Source: Novosphingobium profundi (GTDB lineage Bacteria; Pseudomonadota; Alphaproteobacteria; Sphingomonadales; Sphingomonadaceae). Taken from it: 64,000 nt of DNA. The first letter of the stretch is position 1. The number at the start of each line of letters is the position of its first letter. Under the pieces are notes generated by a model that saw nothing but the letters and a program-made list of their open reading frames with translations, had not been told where the DNA came from and ran no database searches. Made by a program: the position numbers and the translations under genes. The DNA lies in NCBI RefSeq assembly GCF_018491765.1, contig NZ_JABWCU010000019.1, positions 1 to 64,000 on the forward strand, given 5' to 3'. Below are positions 48,046 through 57,400 of this stretch, piece after piece.

Positions 48046-50142
48046 ATGCGAAATTTGACCGTGTTTTCCACCAGGGCACTCGTTTCGGCCGCGATCCTGT
48101 GTGCGGTTGCCGGCGGCGCCGCCTTCTCGGCACCGGCCATGGCACAGGCGAACGACGAAGCCGACGCGACACCCAACGAGATCACCGTGACCGCGCGCAA
48201 GCGCAACGAGACCGCGCAGACCGTCGCCGATCCGATCAGCGTGGTCACCAGTGCCAAGATCGCCAACGCCGACTTGCGCACGCTGCAGGACGCGGTGCGC
48301 CTGACCCCCAACCTCGTCGTCCTCGACGGCCTCTATCCGGGCTACAAGACGATTTCGTTCCGCGGCTTCACCACGCTGGGGCGTGACGGCGAGTTTCCCT
48401 TCGCGACGATCGTCGACGGCGTCGTCCAGCCCGGGCAGATGTTCTTCCAGCAGGACCTCGTCAACGTCCAGCAGATCGAGATCCTGCGCGGGCCCCAGGG
48501 CACGCTTTACGGCGGCGGCGCGATTGCGGGCGCGATCAACATCGTCACCAAGAAGCCCACGAACGAATATACCGGCAACGCCTCGTTCCAGTACCTCAAC
48601 GGCGACGAGAAGCGCGCGCTGGTCGGGCTGTCGGGGCCGATCGTCAAGGACAAGCTCTATTTCTCGACCGGCGCCAGCGCCTACAAGACCGACGGCCTCG
48701 TCGACAACCTTGCCAACGCGAAGAACGCCGACTTCGGCAAGGGCCTGACCACGCGCAGCTCGCTGATCTTCACGCCGACCCAGGACCTGACTTTCGCGCT
48801 CAGCGCCTCGACCACCGACAGCAAGACCGGTGGCCTGTGGCTGGCCGCGGTCGACAACGACGAGTTCAAGGACGTGACGCCGCTGCCCAGCGAGAACCAG
48901 GCGGGGATCGTGCGCAGCAAGCTGCGTGCCTACTCGTTCAAGTCCGACTGGTCGCTTCCCGGCTTCGCCACGCTGACCGCAGTGACCGCCTATTCGCGCG
49001 GCCGCGAAGCCACCACGGCGGACGCGGACTACACGGCCGAGGACAACGCCTCGCAGACCGTGCACTTCGTCGACACCACCTGGTCGCAGGAACTGCGCCT
49101 GACCTCCGATGGTTCAGGGCCGCTCAAGTGGAACGTGGGCGGCTACTACCAGGACGAGAAGCGCGATTACCAGAGCAGCTACGATCCGGTCGGCGGTACC
49201 TCGAGCTACAACGACAACTTGCGCCATTACGAGACTTTCGCGCTGTTCGGCCAGGTCTCCTATGATCTGACCGACCGGCTCGAGGCGACCGGCGGCTTCC
49301 GCTACGACTGGGAGGACCAGTCCTACTTCGACCGCCTGACCGGCCAGATTCTCAAGCAGAAGTTCAGCGAGCCGCAGGGCAAGGCATCGCTCTCGTACAA
49401 GGTGAGCCCCGACTTCTTCACCTACCTCACTTACTCGCGCGGCTATCGCAAGGGCGGGTTCAATCCCAGCAGCAGCGCCGAATCGCTGCTCTATTACAAC
49501 CCGGAAACCGCCGACAACTTCGAGTGGGGTTTCAAGAGCGACTTCCTGGGCAACATGGTGACCCTGAACGGCGCGCTGTTCTACACCAACTTCAAGAACC
49601 AGCAGTTCTCCACCTCGCGCGTGGTCGAGAACGTGGGCATCTTCACCGCGATCTCGAACGTCGGCAAGACCCAGGTCATGGGTGCGGAAGCCGAGCTTTC
49701 GGTGCGCCCGATGCGCGGCCTCAGCCTCAGCGGCTCGGTCGGCTATTCCGACGTCAAGATCAAGGACTACCTCCCCGAGGATCCCGACGGCTACCACGAC
49801 AACGTGATCCCGCAGATCTACCGCTTCACCGCGCAGGCAGGGATCGACTACGAGGCGGACCTGACCGACGCGCTCAAGTTCGTGGCGCACGGAGACATGT
49901 CGCATCGCGGCAACGTCTACTGGGACGTGGCGAATTCACTCGAGACCGGCCCCAAGACCTTCTTCAACGCCAAGGTCGGCCTGGAATACGGCCAGTATTC
50001 GCTGGCCTTCATCGGCCGCAACCTCAGCAACGAGCGCACGCCGATGGCGGTGGGCGCGGGGGCCCTCAACGACGGCGCGACGACGCTGGCGAGCTACAAC
50101 TCGCCGCGCCAGTACGGCGTCGAGGTTGGCCTCAAGTTCTGA
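48046..50142 (+). CDS. TonB-dependent outer-membrane receptor
   Basis: A 698-residue receptor with a signal peptide (TRALVSAAILCAVAGGAAFSAPAMAQ), a TonB-box-like EITVTARKRNETAQ, the plug motif LRGPQGTLYGGGAIAGAINI, and a barrel ending YGVEVGLKF. The ATG at 48046 is the first in frame. A strong hairpin follows its stop, so it is probably its own transcript with some read-through into the oxidoreductase trio. Their closeness suggests its ligand is the sugar or glycoside they oxidise. Confidence 0.93.
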   Translation: MRNLTVFSTRALVSAAILCAVAGGAAFSAPAMAQANDEADATPNEITVTARKRNETAQTVADPISVVTSAKIANADLRTLQDAVRLTPNLVVLDGLYPGYKTISFRGFTTLGRDGEFPFATIVDGVVQPGQMFFQQDLVNVQQIEILRGPQGTLYGGGAIAGAINIVTKKPTNEYTGNASFQYLNGDEKRALVGLSGPIVKDKLYFSTGASAYKTDGLVDNLANAKNADFGKGLTTRSSLIFTPTQDLTFALSASTTDSKTGGLWLAAVDNDEFKDVTPLPSENQAGIVRSKLRAYSFKSDWSLPGFATLTAVTAYSRGREATTADADYTAEDNASQTVHFVDTTWSQELRLTSDGSGPLKWNVGGYYQDEKRDYQSSYDPVGGTSSYNDNLRHYETFALFGQVSYDLTDRLEATGGFRYDWEDQSYFDRLTGQILKQKFSEPQGKASLSYKVSPDFFTYLTYSRGYRKGGFNPSSSAESLLYYNPETADNFEWGFKSDFLGNMVTLNGALFYTNFKNQQFSTSRVVENVGIFTAISNVGKTQVMGAEAELSVRPMRGLSLSGSVGYSDVKIKDYLPEDPDGYHDNVIPQIYRFTAQAGIDYEADLTDALKFVAHGDMSHRGNVYWDVANSLETGPKTFFNAKVGLEYGQYSLAFIGRNLSNERTPMAVGAGALNDGATTLASYNSPRQYGVEVGLKF

Positions 50143-50149
50143 TGTAGTT

Positions 50150-50182
50150 AAGGCCGGCGGCGAGGATGTCGCCGCCGGCCTT
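50150..50182 (+). terminator. Strong terminator-like hairpin after the TonB receptor
   Basis: AAGGCCGGCGGCGA (50150-50163) pairs fully with TCGCCGCCGGCCTT (50169-50182) around a 5-base loop, a 14-bp perfect stem. A run with T's (CGCGCTTT) follows. It separates the receptor from the oxidoreductase trio. Confidence 0.75.
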
Positions 50183-50215
50183 CGCGCTTTCGCCCAATTG
50201 CAAGAGTACCCAGCG

Positions 50216-50776
50216 TTGCATCGCAGAGATATTCTCCAGTGGATCGCGGCCGCGGCCTTCGCCGGCCCGGCCATGGCGCAGGACATGACCGGCATGGCCG
50301 GCCATGCGATGGCGAGCCGCGACAGCGTTCCCCCGCCACCGCCCCACACGCCCTTCGCTCCAGCCCGCCACGCGGCGCTCGAGCGGCTCGTCCAACTGGT
50401 CATTCCGGCCGACGACACCCCGGGCGCCCGCGAGGCCGGGGTCCCCGCCTTCATCGAGATGATGCACCAGCACTGGATGAACGAGGAGGAGCGCCGCCGC
50501 TGCGACGCCGAACTCGACCTCGTCATGGCCGCTTTCGCCTCGGGCGCGGCGATCCCCGCAGCGCTCTACGAAGGTGCGCGCTTCAAGGCACCGACCCTGC
50601 GCAAGCTGACGATCTATGGCTACTACACCAGCGAAGTGGGGGCGAGCGAGGAGCTGACCCTCAACCTCGTGCCCGGCGCCTACGACGCCTGCGCGCAAGT
50701 CGGGGCACAAGATCGCGCGCCTTCGCTCAATTCCTGGGGCATTGCGCTGAGCCTCGCCAATCCGGGAGCCTTGTGA
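50216..50776 (+). CDS. Gluconate 2-dehydrogenase subunit 3-like small subunit, Tat-exported
   Basis: Reading from TTG 50216 gives 186 residues: LHRRDILQWIAAAAFAGPAMAQ, a twin-arginine signal, then AALERLVQLVIPADDTPGAREAGVPAFIEMM, the hallmark of the gluconate-2-dehydrogenase subunit 3/LacC-type family. These small chaperone-like subunits carry GMC partners through the Tat pathway. AAGAG lies about 9 bases before the TTG. The frame's ATG at 50126 lies inside the receptor gene and before a terminator, so TTG is preferred. Its TGA overlaps the GMC gene's ATG (TGATG). Confidence 0.78.
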   Translation: MHRRDILQWIAAAAFAGPAMAQDMTGMAGHAMASRDSVPPPPPHTPFAPARHAALERLVQLVIPADDTPGAREAGVPAFIEMMHQHWMNEEERRRCDAELDLVMAAFASGAAIPAALYEGARFKAPTLRKLTIYGYYTSEVGASEELTLNLVPGAYDACAQVGAQDRAPSLNSWGIALSLANPGAL

Positions 50777-52449
50777 TGGATGCGGACGTCATTGTCGTGG
50801 GTTCGGGGATATCGGGCGGCTGGGCCGCCAAGGAACTGACCGAACGCGGGTTCTCGGTGCTCCTGCTCGAGCGCGGGCGCCACATCGAGCCGGGCACCGA
50901 CTACGTGACCGAGCACCTGGCGCCTTATGAAATGCCCTATCGCGGCTTCGGCGATCGCCAGCGCTACGCACGCGACTTCAAGGTCCAGTCGCACCTTGCA
51001 GGGCTCTCGGACGCGAACGATCACTGGTTCGTCAACGACACCGAGAATCCCTACCAGACCCGCCCCGAGGCCGAATTCACCTGGATCCGAGGCTACCACC
51101 TGGGCGGCCGCTCGATCACCTGGGGGCGCGCCTCGTTTCGCCTCAGCGATCTCAACTTCTCCGAGGCCGGCAGCGACGGGCACGGCATCCGCTGGCCGAT
51201 CGGCTACGCCGACCTCGAACCCTGGTATTCCCACGTCGAGCGCTTCATCGGGGTCAACGGCGATCGTGACGGCATTCCTTCGTTGCCCGACGGCGAATTC
51301 ATGCCGCCCCACGGGATGAATTGCGCCGAGGAGCATGTGAAGCAGGCCATCGCCGCGCGCTTCGACGGCCGGCCGATGATCAACGAGCGCAGTGCGGTGC
51401 TGACGAAGGCCATCGGCGATCGCGCGCCCTGCCACTATTGCGGCCCGTGCATCCGGGGCTGCTCGACCGGCTCCTACTTCAGCAGCGAGAGTTCGACCCT
51501 GCCCGCCGCGCGCGCGACGGGCCGCTTGAAGGTGATGACCGACGTGGTGGTCGATGCGCTCGTCCACGACCAGGCCAGCGGGCGCGTCACCGGGGTGCGG
51601 GTGATCGATGCGAAGAGCCGAAAGCGCAGCACGCTGGCGGCGCGCGTGGTGTTTCTCAACGCCTCGACGCTCGGCTCGACGCAGATCCTGCTCAATTCGA
51701 TCGACGCCGAGACCGGACGCAGCTTCGCCAACCGTTCGGACGCGCTCGGGCGCTACCTCATGGATCACGTGATGGGGCCCTTCGGCACCGCGACGATCCC
51801 GGGCTATCTCGACCGCGAACCGCTCGGCAACCGGCCGAGCGGCATCTACATCCCGCGTTTCCAGAATCTGGCGGGGCAGGACAAGCCCTTCCGGCGCGGC
51901 TATGGCTACCAGGGCAGCGCCGCGCGCGCGATGTGGACGCGTGGCAGCAGCGGCGAGGACATCGGCCTTGCGCTCAAGCAGCGCCTGCGCCAGCCCGGCC
52001 CCTGGCAGATGTTCATCGGAGCGATGGGCGAATGCATGCCCTATGCCGACAATCGTGTGACACTGTCTGACAAGGTCGACGCCTGGGGTCGGCCCCAGCT
52101 CGACGTCGCGTTCCACTGGCACGCCAACGAACTGGCCATGGCCAGGGACATGGCGAGCGAGGCGCGCGCGATGCTCGAGGCGGCCGGGGGAACCGACGTC
52201 GTTACCGGCGACGCGCTCGGCCCGGGTGGCCTCGCGATCCACGAGATGGGCACCGCACGCATGGGCCACGATCCCGCCGAGGCGGTTCTCAACGCGCACA
52301 ACCAGTGCCACGATGCCCTCAACGTCTTCGTCACCGACGGGGCCTGCATGACCGCCTCGGCGGCGCAGAACCCCTCGCTGACCTATATGGCGCTGACCGC
52401 GCGTGCGGCTGCCTTCGCGGCGGACCAGATGAAGCAAGGAACGCTGTGA
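50776..52449 (+). CDS. GMC-family FAD oxidoreductase (sugar/glycoside dehydrogenase type)
   Basis: A 557-residue flavoprotein with VIVVGSGISGGWAAKELTERG at the start and the GRSITWGRAS loop. The Cys-rich CHYCGPCIRGCSTG is seen in gluconate and glucoside dehydrogenases. The catalytic pair sits in IHEMGTARMG (His) and AAQNPSLTYMAL (Asn). It has no signal of its own and would leave the cell bound to the Tat small subunit encoded just before (TGATG overlap). The same three-gene order with a TIM-barrel gene occurs in systems oxidising glycosides at C-3. A cytochrome partner is not in view. Confidence 0.88.
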   Translation: MDADVIVVGSGISGGWAAKELTERGFSVLLLERGRHIEPGTDYVTEHLAPYEMPYRGFGDRQRYARDFKVQSHLAGLSDANDHWFVNDTENPYQTRPEAEFTWIRGYHLGGRSITWGRASFRLSDLNFSEAGSDGHGIRWPIGYADLEPWYSHVERFIGVNGDRDGIPSLPDGEFMPPHGMNCAEEHVKQAIAARFDGRPMINERSAVLTKAIGDRAPCHYCGPCIRGCSTGSYFSSESSTLPAARATGRLKVMTDVVVDALVHDQASGRVTGVRVIDAKSRKRSTLAARVVFLNASTLGSTQILLNSIDAETGRSFANRSDALGRYLMDHVMGPFGTATIPGYLDREPLGNRPSGIYIPRFQNLAGQDKPFRRGYGYQGSAARAMWTRGSSGEDIGLALKQRLRQPGPWQMFIGAMGECMPYADNRVTLSDKVDAWGRPQLDVAFHWHANELAMARDMASEARAMLEAAGGTDVVTGDALGPGGLAIHEMGTARMGHDPAEAVLNAHNQCHDALNVFVTDGACMTASAAQNPSLTYMALTARAAAFAADQMKQGTL

Positions 52450-53378
52450 TGACTGATTTCGACCTTTCGCGCCGCAGGCTCCTCGGTGCGGGCGTGGCGC
52501 TGGCGGCTGGCGCGACGCTGGGGGCAGGCCCAGCCTTCGCCAGGACTCCCCGCCGCCCGCTCGGCATCCAGCTCTACACGCTGATGACGTTGCTCGACGC
52601 CGATTTCGAGGGCACCGTCGCGAAAGTGGCGAAGATGGGCTACACCGAGGTGGAGACGCTGGGCAGTTTCGGGCGCAATCCCACCTACGTCCACGAGGTT
52701 TTCCAGCGTTACGGGCTTCGCTCGCCCTCGCAGCACATCATGCCTCCGGGGCTCTACGAGGTCTTCGACGACGGCGTGGCCGGGCGGATCGACCGCGCGA
52801 CGTTCGAGCGCAAGTTCATCGAGGCCTTCGATTTCGACCATGTCGAAGGTCTGATCGAGGCCTGCGCGCTCCAGGCCGCGGTGATGGAGCAGAAATACAT
52901 CGTGTGGCAGATCAGCTGGCCCTCGCAGCTCCAGTCGCGCGAACAGATCGACACGCTCATCGCGGCGCTCAACCGTGCCGCCAGGGCCGCGCACGATCGC
53001 GGCTTCCAGCTCGCCTACCACAACCACGACCAGGAATTCAAAAAGGTCGGCACCGACGTGCCCTACGACCTGATCCTGCAGGGTACCGACCCTGAGCTGC
53101 TCAAGTTCGAGATGGACCTGGCCTGGGCGACCAAGGCGGGGATCGATCCGCTCGCCTACTTCAAGGCTTACCCGAACCGCTTCCGCATGCTGCACATGAA
53201 GGACGTCGCCGCCGACGGCAGCGTGCGCGATCCGGGCGCGGGCCTGGTCGATTTCAAGCGCATCATCCCGGCGGCCGAAAAGGCGGGCGTGGAACATTTC
53301 TTCGTCGAGTACGACGTGCCGACCGACCCGCTGCGCACCTCGGGCGATGCCTATAAGTACCTAGCGCCGATGCTCTGA
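52449..53378 (+). CDS. Exported sugar isomerase/epimerase-like TIM-barrel protein
   Basis: A 309-residue xylose-isomerase-like barrel with a Tat signal (LSRRRLLGAGVALAAGATLGAGPAFA). The barrel has LGIQLYTL, YTEVETLGSF, the metal ligands in AYHNHDQEF and FEMDLAW, LHMKDV and FFVEYDVP. It is translationally coupled to the GMC gene (TGATG), so it acts in the same compartment on the same molecule. Close families include keto-glycoside lyases/hydratases that split 3-keto-glycosides, which would fit the oxidase upstream; isomerisation is the other option. A terminator follows. Confidence 0.85.
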   Translation: MTDFDLSRRRLLGAGVALAAGATLGAGPAFARTPRRPLGIQLYTLMTLLDADFEGTVAKVAKMGYTEVETLGSFGRNPTYVHEVFQRYGLRSPSQHIMPPGLYEVFDDGVAGRIDRATFERKFIEAFDFDHVEGLIEACALQAAVMEQKYIVWQISWPSQLQSREQIDTLIAALNRAARAAHDRGFQLAYHNHDQEFKKVGTDVPYDLILQGTDPELLKFEMDLAWATKAGIDPLAYFKAYPNRFRMLHMKDVAADGSVRDPGAGLVDFKRIIPAAEKAGVEHFFVEYDVPTDPLRTSGDAYKYLAPML

Positions 53379-53416
53379 GTATCGCCACCGCCAAGCCTAG
53401 CGAGACATGCAAAAAG

Positions 53417-53451
53417 AAAGGGCCCGGCCGCTGCGTGCGACCGGGCCCTTT
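53417..53451. terminator. Bidirectional terminator
   Basis: AAAGGGCCCGG (53417-53427) pairs with CCGGGCCCTTT (53441-53451) around a 13-base loop, with a T on the plus side and A's on the other. It lies between the converging TIM-barrel and NTF2-like genes. It shares its AAAGGGCCCG core with the terminator at 59138. Confidence 0.8.
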
Positions 53452-53472
53452 TCGTGTCGGGAGCCGCCGGTG

Positions 53473-53844
53473 TCAGGCGTTTTCGGGGCGTCCGATCACC
53501 TCGAAGCGGGCGATCTTGCCCTCGCGGAAGTCGGCACGGGCCATGCACACTTCCGAGCCGCTCTTCTCGCCCGCTGTGAACGTGCAGCGGTACTGGACGA
53601 AGCCCTGCTCGGCATCGCTCAGCGTGGCGATGACCGGGGTGACGAGCGCGACATGGTCGCACTTGGCGCGGATCCGCTCGAAATGGGCGCTGATGCCTTC
53701 GGGTCCGGTGCCGCGCACGCCGCCATCGACGATGAAATCGGCATCGTGGGTGAAATGTCCGGCGAAGCCCTCGGGGGTGAAGCCTTCGCCTTCGAAGGCG
53801 CCGTTCCACCAGTCGAACATGCGGGTGATGGGGTTCTGGCTCAT
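53473..53844 (-). CDS. SnoaL/NTF2-like small protein
   Basis: A 123-residue single NTF2-like domain: MFDWWNGAFEGEGFTPEGFAGHFTHDADFIVDGG at the start and ADFREGKIARFEVIGRPEN at the end. Start ATG 53844 has GGAG five bases upstream and overlaps the permease TGA (ATGA). No catalytic residues can be assigned. Being coupled to an NCS1 permease, it may act on the imported compound. Confidence 0.82.
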   Translation of the reverse strand: MSQNPITRMFDWWNGAFEGEGFTPEGFAGHFTHDADFIVDGGVRGTGPEGISAHFERIRAKCDHVALVTPVIATLSDAEQGFVQYRCTFTAGEKSGSEVCMARADFREGKIARFEVIGRPENA

Positions 53845-55178
53845 GTAATCTCCGTTGTCTCGAGAAGCCGGGCGTTGCCGCGCGTGGCGGCGGCGCGTTC
53901 GGCGAGGAAGAGGAAGACCATCGCGGCGAGGAGCGCATCGACGGTGGGGGCGTGGGTCAGCTCGACGAGGCCGAGCCCGAAGTTCGCGCGCGGAAGCGTG
54001 GCGATGCCGACGGCGATGCCGAAGATCCACGCGCCGAGCGGCGCCAGCCGGAACGCCGGGATCGCGGCCGCGTGATCGGTGTAGCGCGCGCGGCCCATCA
54101 GGAAGTCGGCGACATAGGCGCCCGACATCGGCGCGATCAGGAGACCCATGAAGGTCAGCCAGACGATGAAGTGGCCCAGGATGTCCGCAGCCGCGAGGCA
54201 GGTGCCCAGCACGCCCGCGACGACCGCGAGCTGCCAGCGCTCGCGCCCCGGGAACAGCGCCGAGAGCGCGAGCGCGGAGGCGTAGAGGTTCTTGTCGTTG
54301 CTGGTCCAGGTGGCGAGGATGATGATCAGCGTGCCGGGCAGCGCTATCCCGGCCGCCAGCATCGTCGCGACGAGGTCCGCGTTGCCGTAGAGCGTGCCGA
54401 GCGCGGCGGCGAGGATCAGCAGCAGCGGGAAGGCGACGGCGTAGTTGATCGTCATCGCCACCGCGTTGTCGCCGGAGGTCTTGAGGAAGCGGCTGAGGTC
54501 GGGGTTGATCGAGCAGCCGAACACTTCGGCGCCCACCACCACCGAGACGATCATGCCAAGGCCCATCGGCTCCGTGATCGCGCGCGCGGCGAACAGCCCG
54601 GCCACGCCGTGCCGGTCAAGCCCGATGCCGAGCGGCACGAGCGTCGCGAGCAGCAGCAGCGGCACGCTGACGAAGGCGATCTTGCCCATCGCCTTGACCC
54701 CGATCACCGCGGTCGAGGCAATCAGCGTACCGACCAGCACGATGCCCAGGCGCTCGTCGAGTTCGTAGCCCAGCTGCGTGCGCAGGATCGCGGCCACGCT
54801 CTTGACGAGGATCTGCGTCTGCAAGCCGAACCAGCAGAACGAGGTCAGCACCATCATCGCCACGATCGCGAGCGAGCCGCGTCGCCCGAAGGTGCGCTGG
54901 ATGATCATTGCGGTGGGCAGGCGCGCGACGAGGCCCACGTGGCCCGTCAGCACCCCCCACAGGCCGAGCAGCACGCTGCCCAGGATCACGCCCGCCACCA
55001 CCGTCGGGAAATCGGCGTGCTGGCCCAGCTGCCCCCCGAAGGCGAAGAAGGGAACCGAGATCGAGACGCCGACCAGTACCATGGTGAGAAAGGGCCAGCG
55101 GCGCAGCTCGCTGGTTTCGGGTGGTCGCTCCGGATTGCGCTCGATGAGCCCCGCGACCTTGCGCATCAGGTTCTTCAA
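53841..55178 (-). CDS. NCS1-family permease (cytosine/allantoin/hydantoin type)
   Basis: A 445-residue carrier with about twelve helices. The first helix region VGVSISVPFFAFGGQLGQ, the GSVLLGLWGVLTGHVGLVARLP segment and ATWTSNDKNLYASALALS resemble CodB-type cytosine permeases of the NCS1 family. The start is TTG 55178, with GGAG eight bases upstream (CTGGAGACTGATTT-TTG); ATG 55166 would be a shorter start. It is divergent from hyuA-hyuB, which suggests import of a cyclic amide or ureide that HyuAB opens. Confidence 0.85.
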   Translation of the reverse strand: MKNLMRKVAGLIERNPERPPETSELRRWPFLTMVLVGVSISVPFFAFGGQLGQHADFPTVVAGVILGSVLLGLWGVLTGHVGLVARLPTAMIIQRTFGRRGSLAIVAMMVLTSFCWFGLQTQILVKSVAAILRTQLGYELDERLGIVLVGTLIASTAVIGVKAMGKIAFVSVPLLLLATLVPLGIGLDRHGVAGLFAARAITEPMGLGMIVSVVVGAEVFGCSINPDLSRFLKTSGDNAVAMTINYAVAFPLLLILAAALGTLYGNADLVATMLAAGIALPGTLIIILATWTSNDKNLYASALALSALFPGRERWQLAVVAGVLGTCLAAADILGHFIVWLTFMGLLIAPMSGAYVADFLMGRARYTDHAAAIPAFRLAPLGAWIFGIAVGIATLPRANFGLGLVELTHAPTVDALLAAMVFLFLAERAAATRGNARLLETTEIT

Positions 55179-55192
55179 AAATCAGTCTCCAG

Positions 55193-55204
55193 CCCGCATG
55201 CGGG
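55193..55204. promoter_or_regulatory. 12-bp palindrome CCCGCATGCGGG before the permease
   Basis: A perfect GC-rich dyad 15 bases before the permease TTG. It could be an operator in the 182-base divergent gap with hyuA, or chance in this GC-rich DNA. Confidence 0.25.
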
Positions 55205-55360
55205 TCAACGTGTTGGCCCTGATCGTGGCACACGTGGCCCCACTCGCAAGGGGTGAGCACGGGTTTTGCGCGAGGTGCAATGACTTCGCGAATTCTTGGG
55301 CCGTTGTTCGCATATCATCCTCGCCAACCAGGTTGCGAAACAGATCCGGGAATGCGTTGA

Positions 55361-57400
55361 ATGAAGAGATACCGCGTCGCCGTCGACATCGGCGGCACCT
55401 TTGTGGATTCGATCCTGTTCGATTCCGAGACCGGAACGACCCGCCTTGCCAAGGCCTCGACGACGCCCGATGAGCCCGTGCGCGGCGTGCTGGCCGCGCT
55501 CGACCGGCTGGGCGTCTCGCTGGCGGACACCGAGTTGTTCGTCCACGGCACCACGCTGGGGCTCAACGCCGTGATCGAGCGGCGCGGGGTGGAAACCGGC
55601 ATCATCACCAACGCGGGCTTTCGCGATATCTTCGAGATCGGCCGCGCCGACGTGCCCGCCGCCTCGATGTACGATTACCGCTACCAGCGCGAGCAGCCGA
55701 TCGTGAAACGGCGCAACCGCTTCGGCGTGGGCGGGCGCATGGACGCCCGGGGCAACGAAGTCGAGCCGCTCGACGAGGCGGCGGTGCTGGCGGCGGCGGG
55801 TACGCTGGTCGAGGCGGGGATCCGCTCGGTCGCGATCTGCTTCCTGCACTCCTACCGCAACCCCGCGCACGAGGAACGCGCGGCGCAGATCATCCGCGAG
55901 GCCTATCCCCAGCTCGCCGTTTCGGCCTCGAGCGCGATCACCCGCGAATACCGTGAGTACGAGCGCACCGCGACCGCGGTGGTCGATGCCTACATCAACC
56001 CGATCTTCAACGACTACGTCGGACGTCTCGAGAACGGTCTGGTCGATGCGGGCTTTGCCGGAAAGCTGCTGATCATGCGCTCGGCCGGCGGCGCGATGAC
56101 CGCCGAGACCGCGCGCCAGGCGCCGATCTACACCGTCCTTTCGGGACCGGCGGGCGGCCTCATCGGCGCGGGGCAACTGGCCAAGGCGATCGGGCGCGAC
56201 CGGGTGCTGACGCTCGACTACGGCGGCACCAGCCTCGATGCCGCGGTGATCGAGGACGGCAACCCGCTCGTTATGCACGAGGCGCCGCTTGCCGACCTGC
56301 CCGCGCTGATCCCGATCTTCGACATCCGCTGCATCGGCGCGGGTGGCGGCTCGATCGGCTGGGTGCAGGAAGGCCTGCTCCAGGTCGGCCCGCAGAGCGC
56401 GGGATCGCAGCCCGGTCCCATCGCCTACGGCAAGGGCGGCACCGAGCCGACGACTACCGATGCCGCGCTGATCCTGGGCTTCCTCGATCCCGCGACGTTC
56501 CTGGGCGGCACCGTCGACCTCGATGTTCCCGCCGCGCGCGAGGGCATGAAGACGCGCGTCGCCGATCCGCTGGGCATCGACATCGACCGTGCGGCGGCGG
56601 GCATATTCGACGTGCTGGTGGCCCGCACGGCAGGTGCCATCCGCGAGATAACGGTCGAGCGCGGGCGCGACCCGCGCGACTTCTCGATGCTCGCGTTCGG
56701 CGGCGCGGGGCCGCTGATCGCGCCGCTGATCGCGCGCGAAGTCAACAACTTCGAGATGATCGTGCCCAATTCGCCGGCGGTGTTCTCGGCCTGGGGCATG
56801 CTCATGTCGGACATCGTCACCGACATCGCGCTGACCCAGTTGCGCTTGCTCGAACCCGGCGCGCAGGAACCGGTCGAGACGGCCTTCGCGGCGCTCGTCG
56901 AGCAGGCCCGCGAGGAGCTCGAGGGCCAGAGCACGCCCGGCACCGAGCACCGTTTCCTCAAGCTCGTGGAATGCCGCTATGCCGGGCAGGAGCACGCGCT
57001 CGAGATCGAGATGGAGGAGGGCGAGGATCTTGCCGCCCTGCGCCAGCGCTTCGACGCGCTCCACCGCGAGCGTTATGGCCATGCCATCGACGGCCCGGTC
57101 CAGATCGTCACGCTGCGCGTTCGCGCGAGCGCGGTCATGGCCAAGCCCACGCTGCCGGTCCTTTCGCCTGCGAGAGGCCCGGTCAGCGAGGCCGAGGTCG
57201 GATCGCGCGAGGCGTTCTGCTTCGCGCTGCGTGCACGCACCCCCTTTGCGGTCTACGATCGTACGAAGCTGGGCGCCGGCCACGCCTTCGAGGGCCCGGC
57301 CATCGTCGAGGAAGGCACCACCACCACCGTCGTCCACTCCGACCAGAGCGTCACCGTCGACGAACACGGCCATCTCATCATCCGCAGGAAGTCCGCATGA
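55361..57400 (+). CDS. hyuA: Hydantoinase/oxoprolinase family subunit A (HyuA)
   Basis: A 679-residue ATP-dependent amidohydrolase subunit. The actin-like phosphate loop VAVDIGGTFVDSILFD opens it, with VHGTTLGLNAVIERRG, GPAGGLIGAG and FGGAGPLIAPLIARE later. Together with HyuB it would hydrolyse a cyclic amide such as hydantoin, N-methylhydantoin or 5-oxoproline, or carboxylate a ketone as in acetone carboxylase relatives. Its stop overlaps the hyuB ATG (ATGA). ATG 55361 has GGGA about 8 bases before it. The permease opposite and the LysR beyond suggest an induced catabolic unit. Confidence 0.9.
   Translation: MKRYRVAVDIGGTFVDSILFDSETGTTRLAKASTTPDEPVRGVLAALDRLGVSLADTELFVHGTTLGLNAVIERRGVETGIITNAGFRDIFEIGRADVPAASMYDYRYQREQPIVKRRNRFGVGGRMDARGNEVEPLDEAAVLAAAGTLVEAGIRSVAICFLHSYRNPAHEERAAQIIREAYPQLAVSASSAITREYREYERTATAVVDAYINPIFNDYVGRLENGLVDAGFAGKLLIMRSAGGAMTAETARQAPIYTVLSGPAGGLIGAGQLAKAIGRDRVLTLDYGGTSLDAAVIEDGNPLVMHEAPLADLPALIPIFDIRCIGAGGGSIGWVQEGLLQVGPQSAGSQPGPIAYGKGGTEPTTTDAALILGFLDPATFLGGTVDLDVPAAREGMKTRVADPLGIDIDRAAAGIFDVLVARTAGAIREITVERGRDPRDFSMLAFGGAGPLIAPLIAREVNNFEMIVPNSPAVFSAWGMLMSDIVTDIALTQLRLLEPGAQEPVETAFAALVEQAREELEGQSTPGTEHRFLKLVECRYAGQEHALEIEMEEGEDLAALRQRFDALHRERYGHAIDGPVQIVTLRVRASAVMAKPTLPVLSPARGPVSEAEVGSREAFCFALRARTPFAVYDRTKLGAGHAFEGPAIVEEGTTTTVVHSDQSVTVDEHGHLIIRRKSA

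Noticed and set aside
50126-50215. ATG at 50126 as start of the small Tat subunit
   Set aside because: It lies inside the TonB receptor and ahead of a strong hairpin; the twin-arginine signal begins only at the TTG at 50216.
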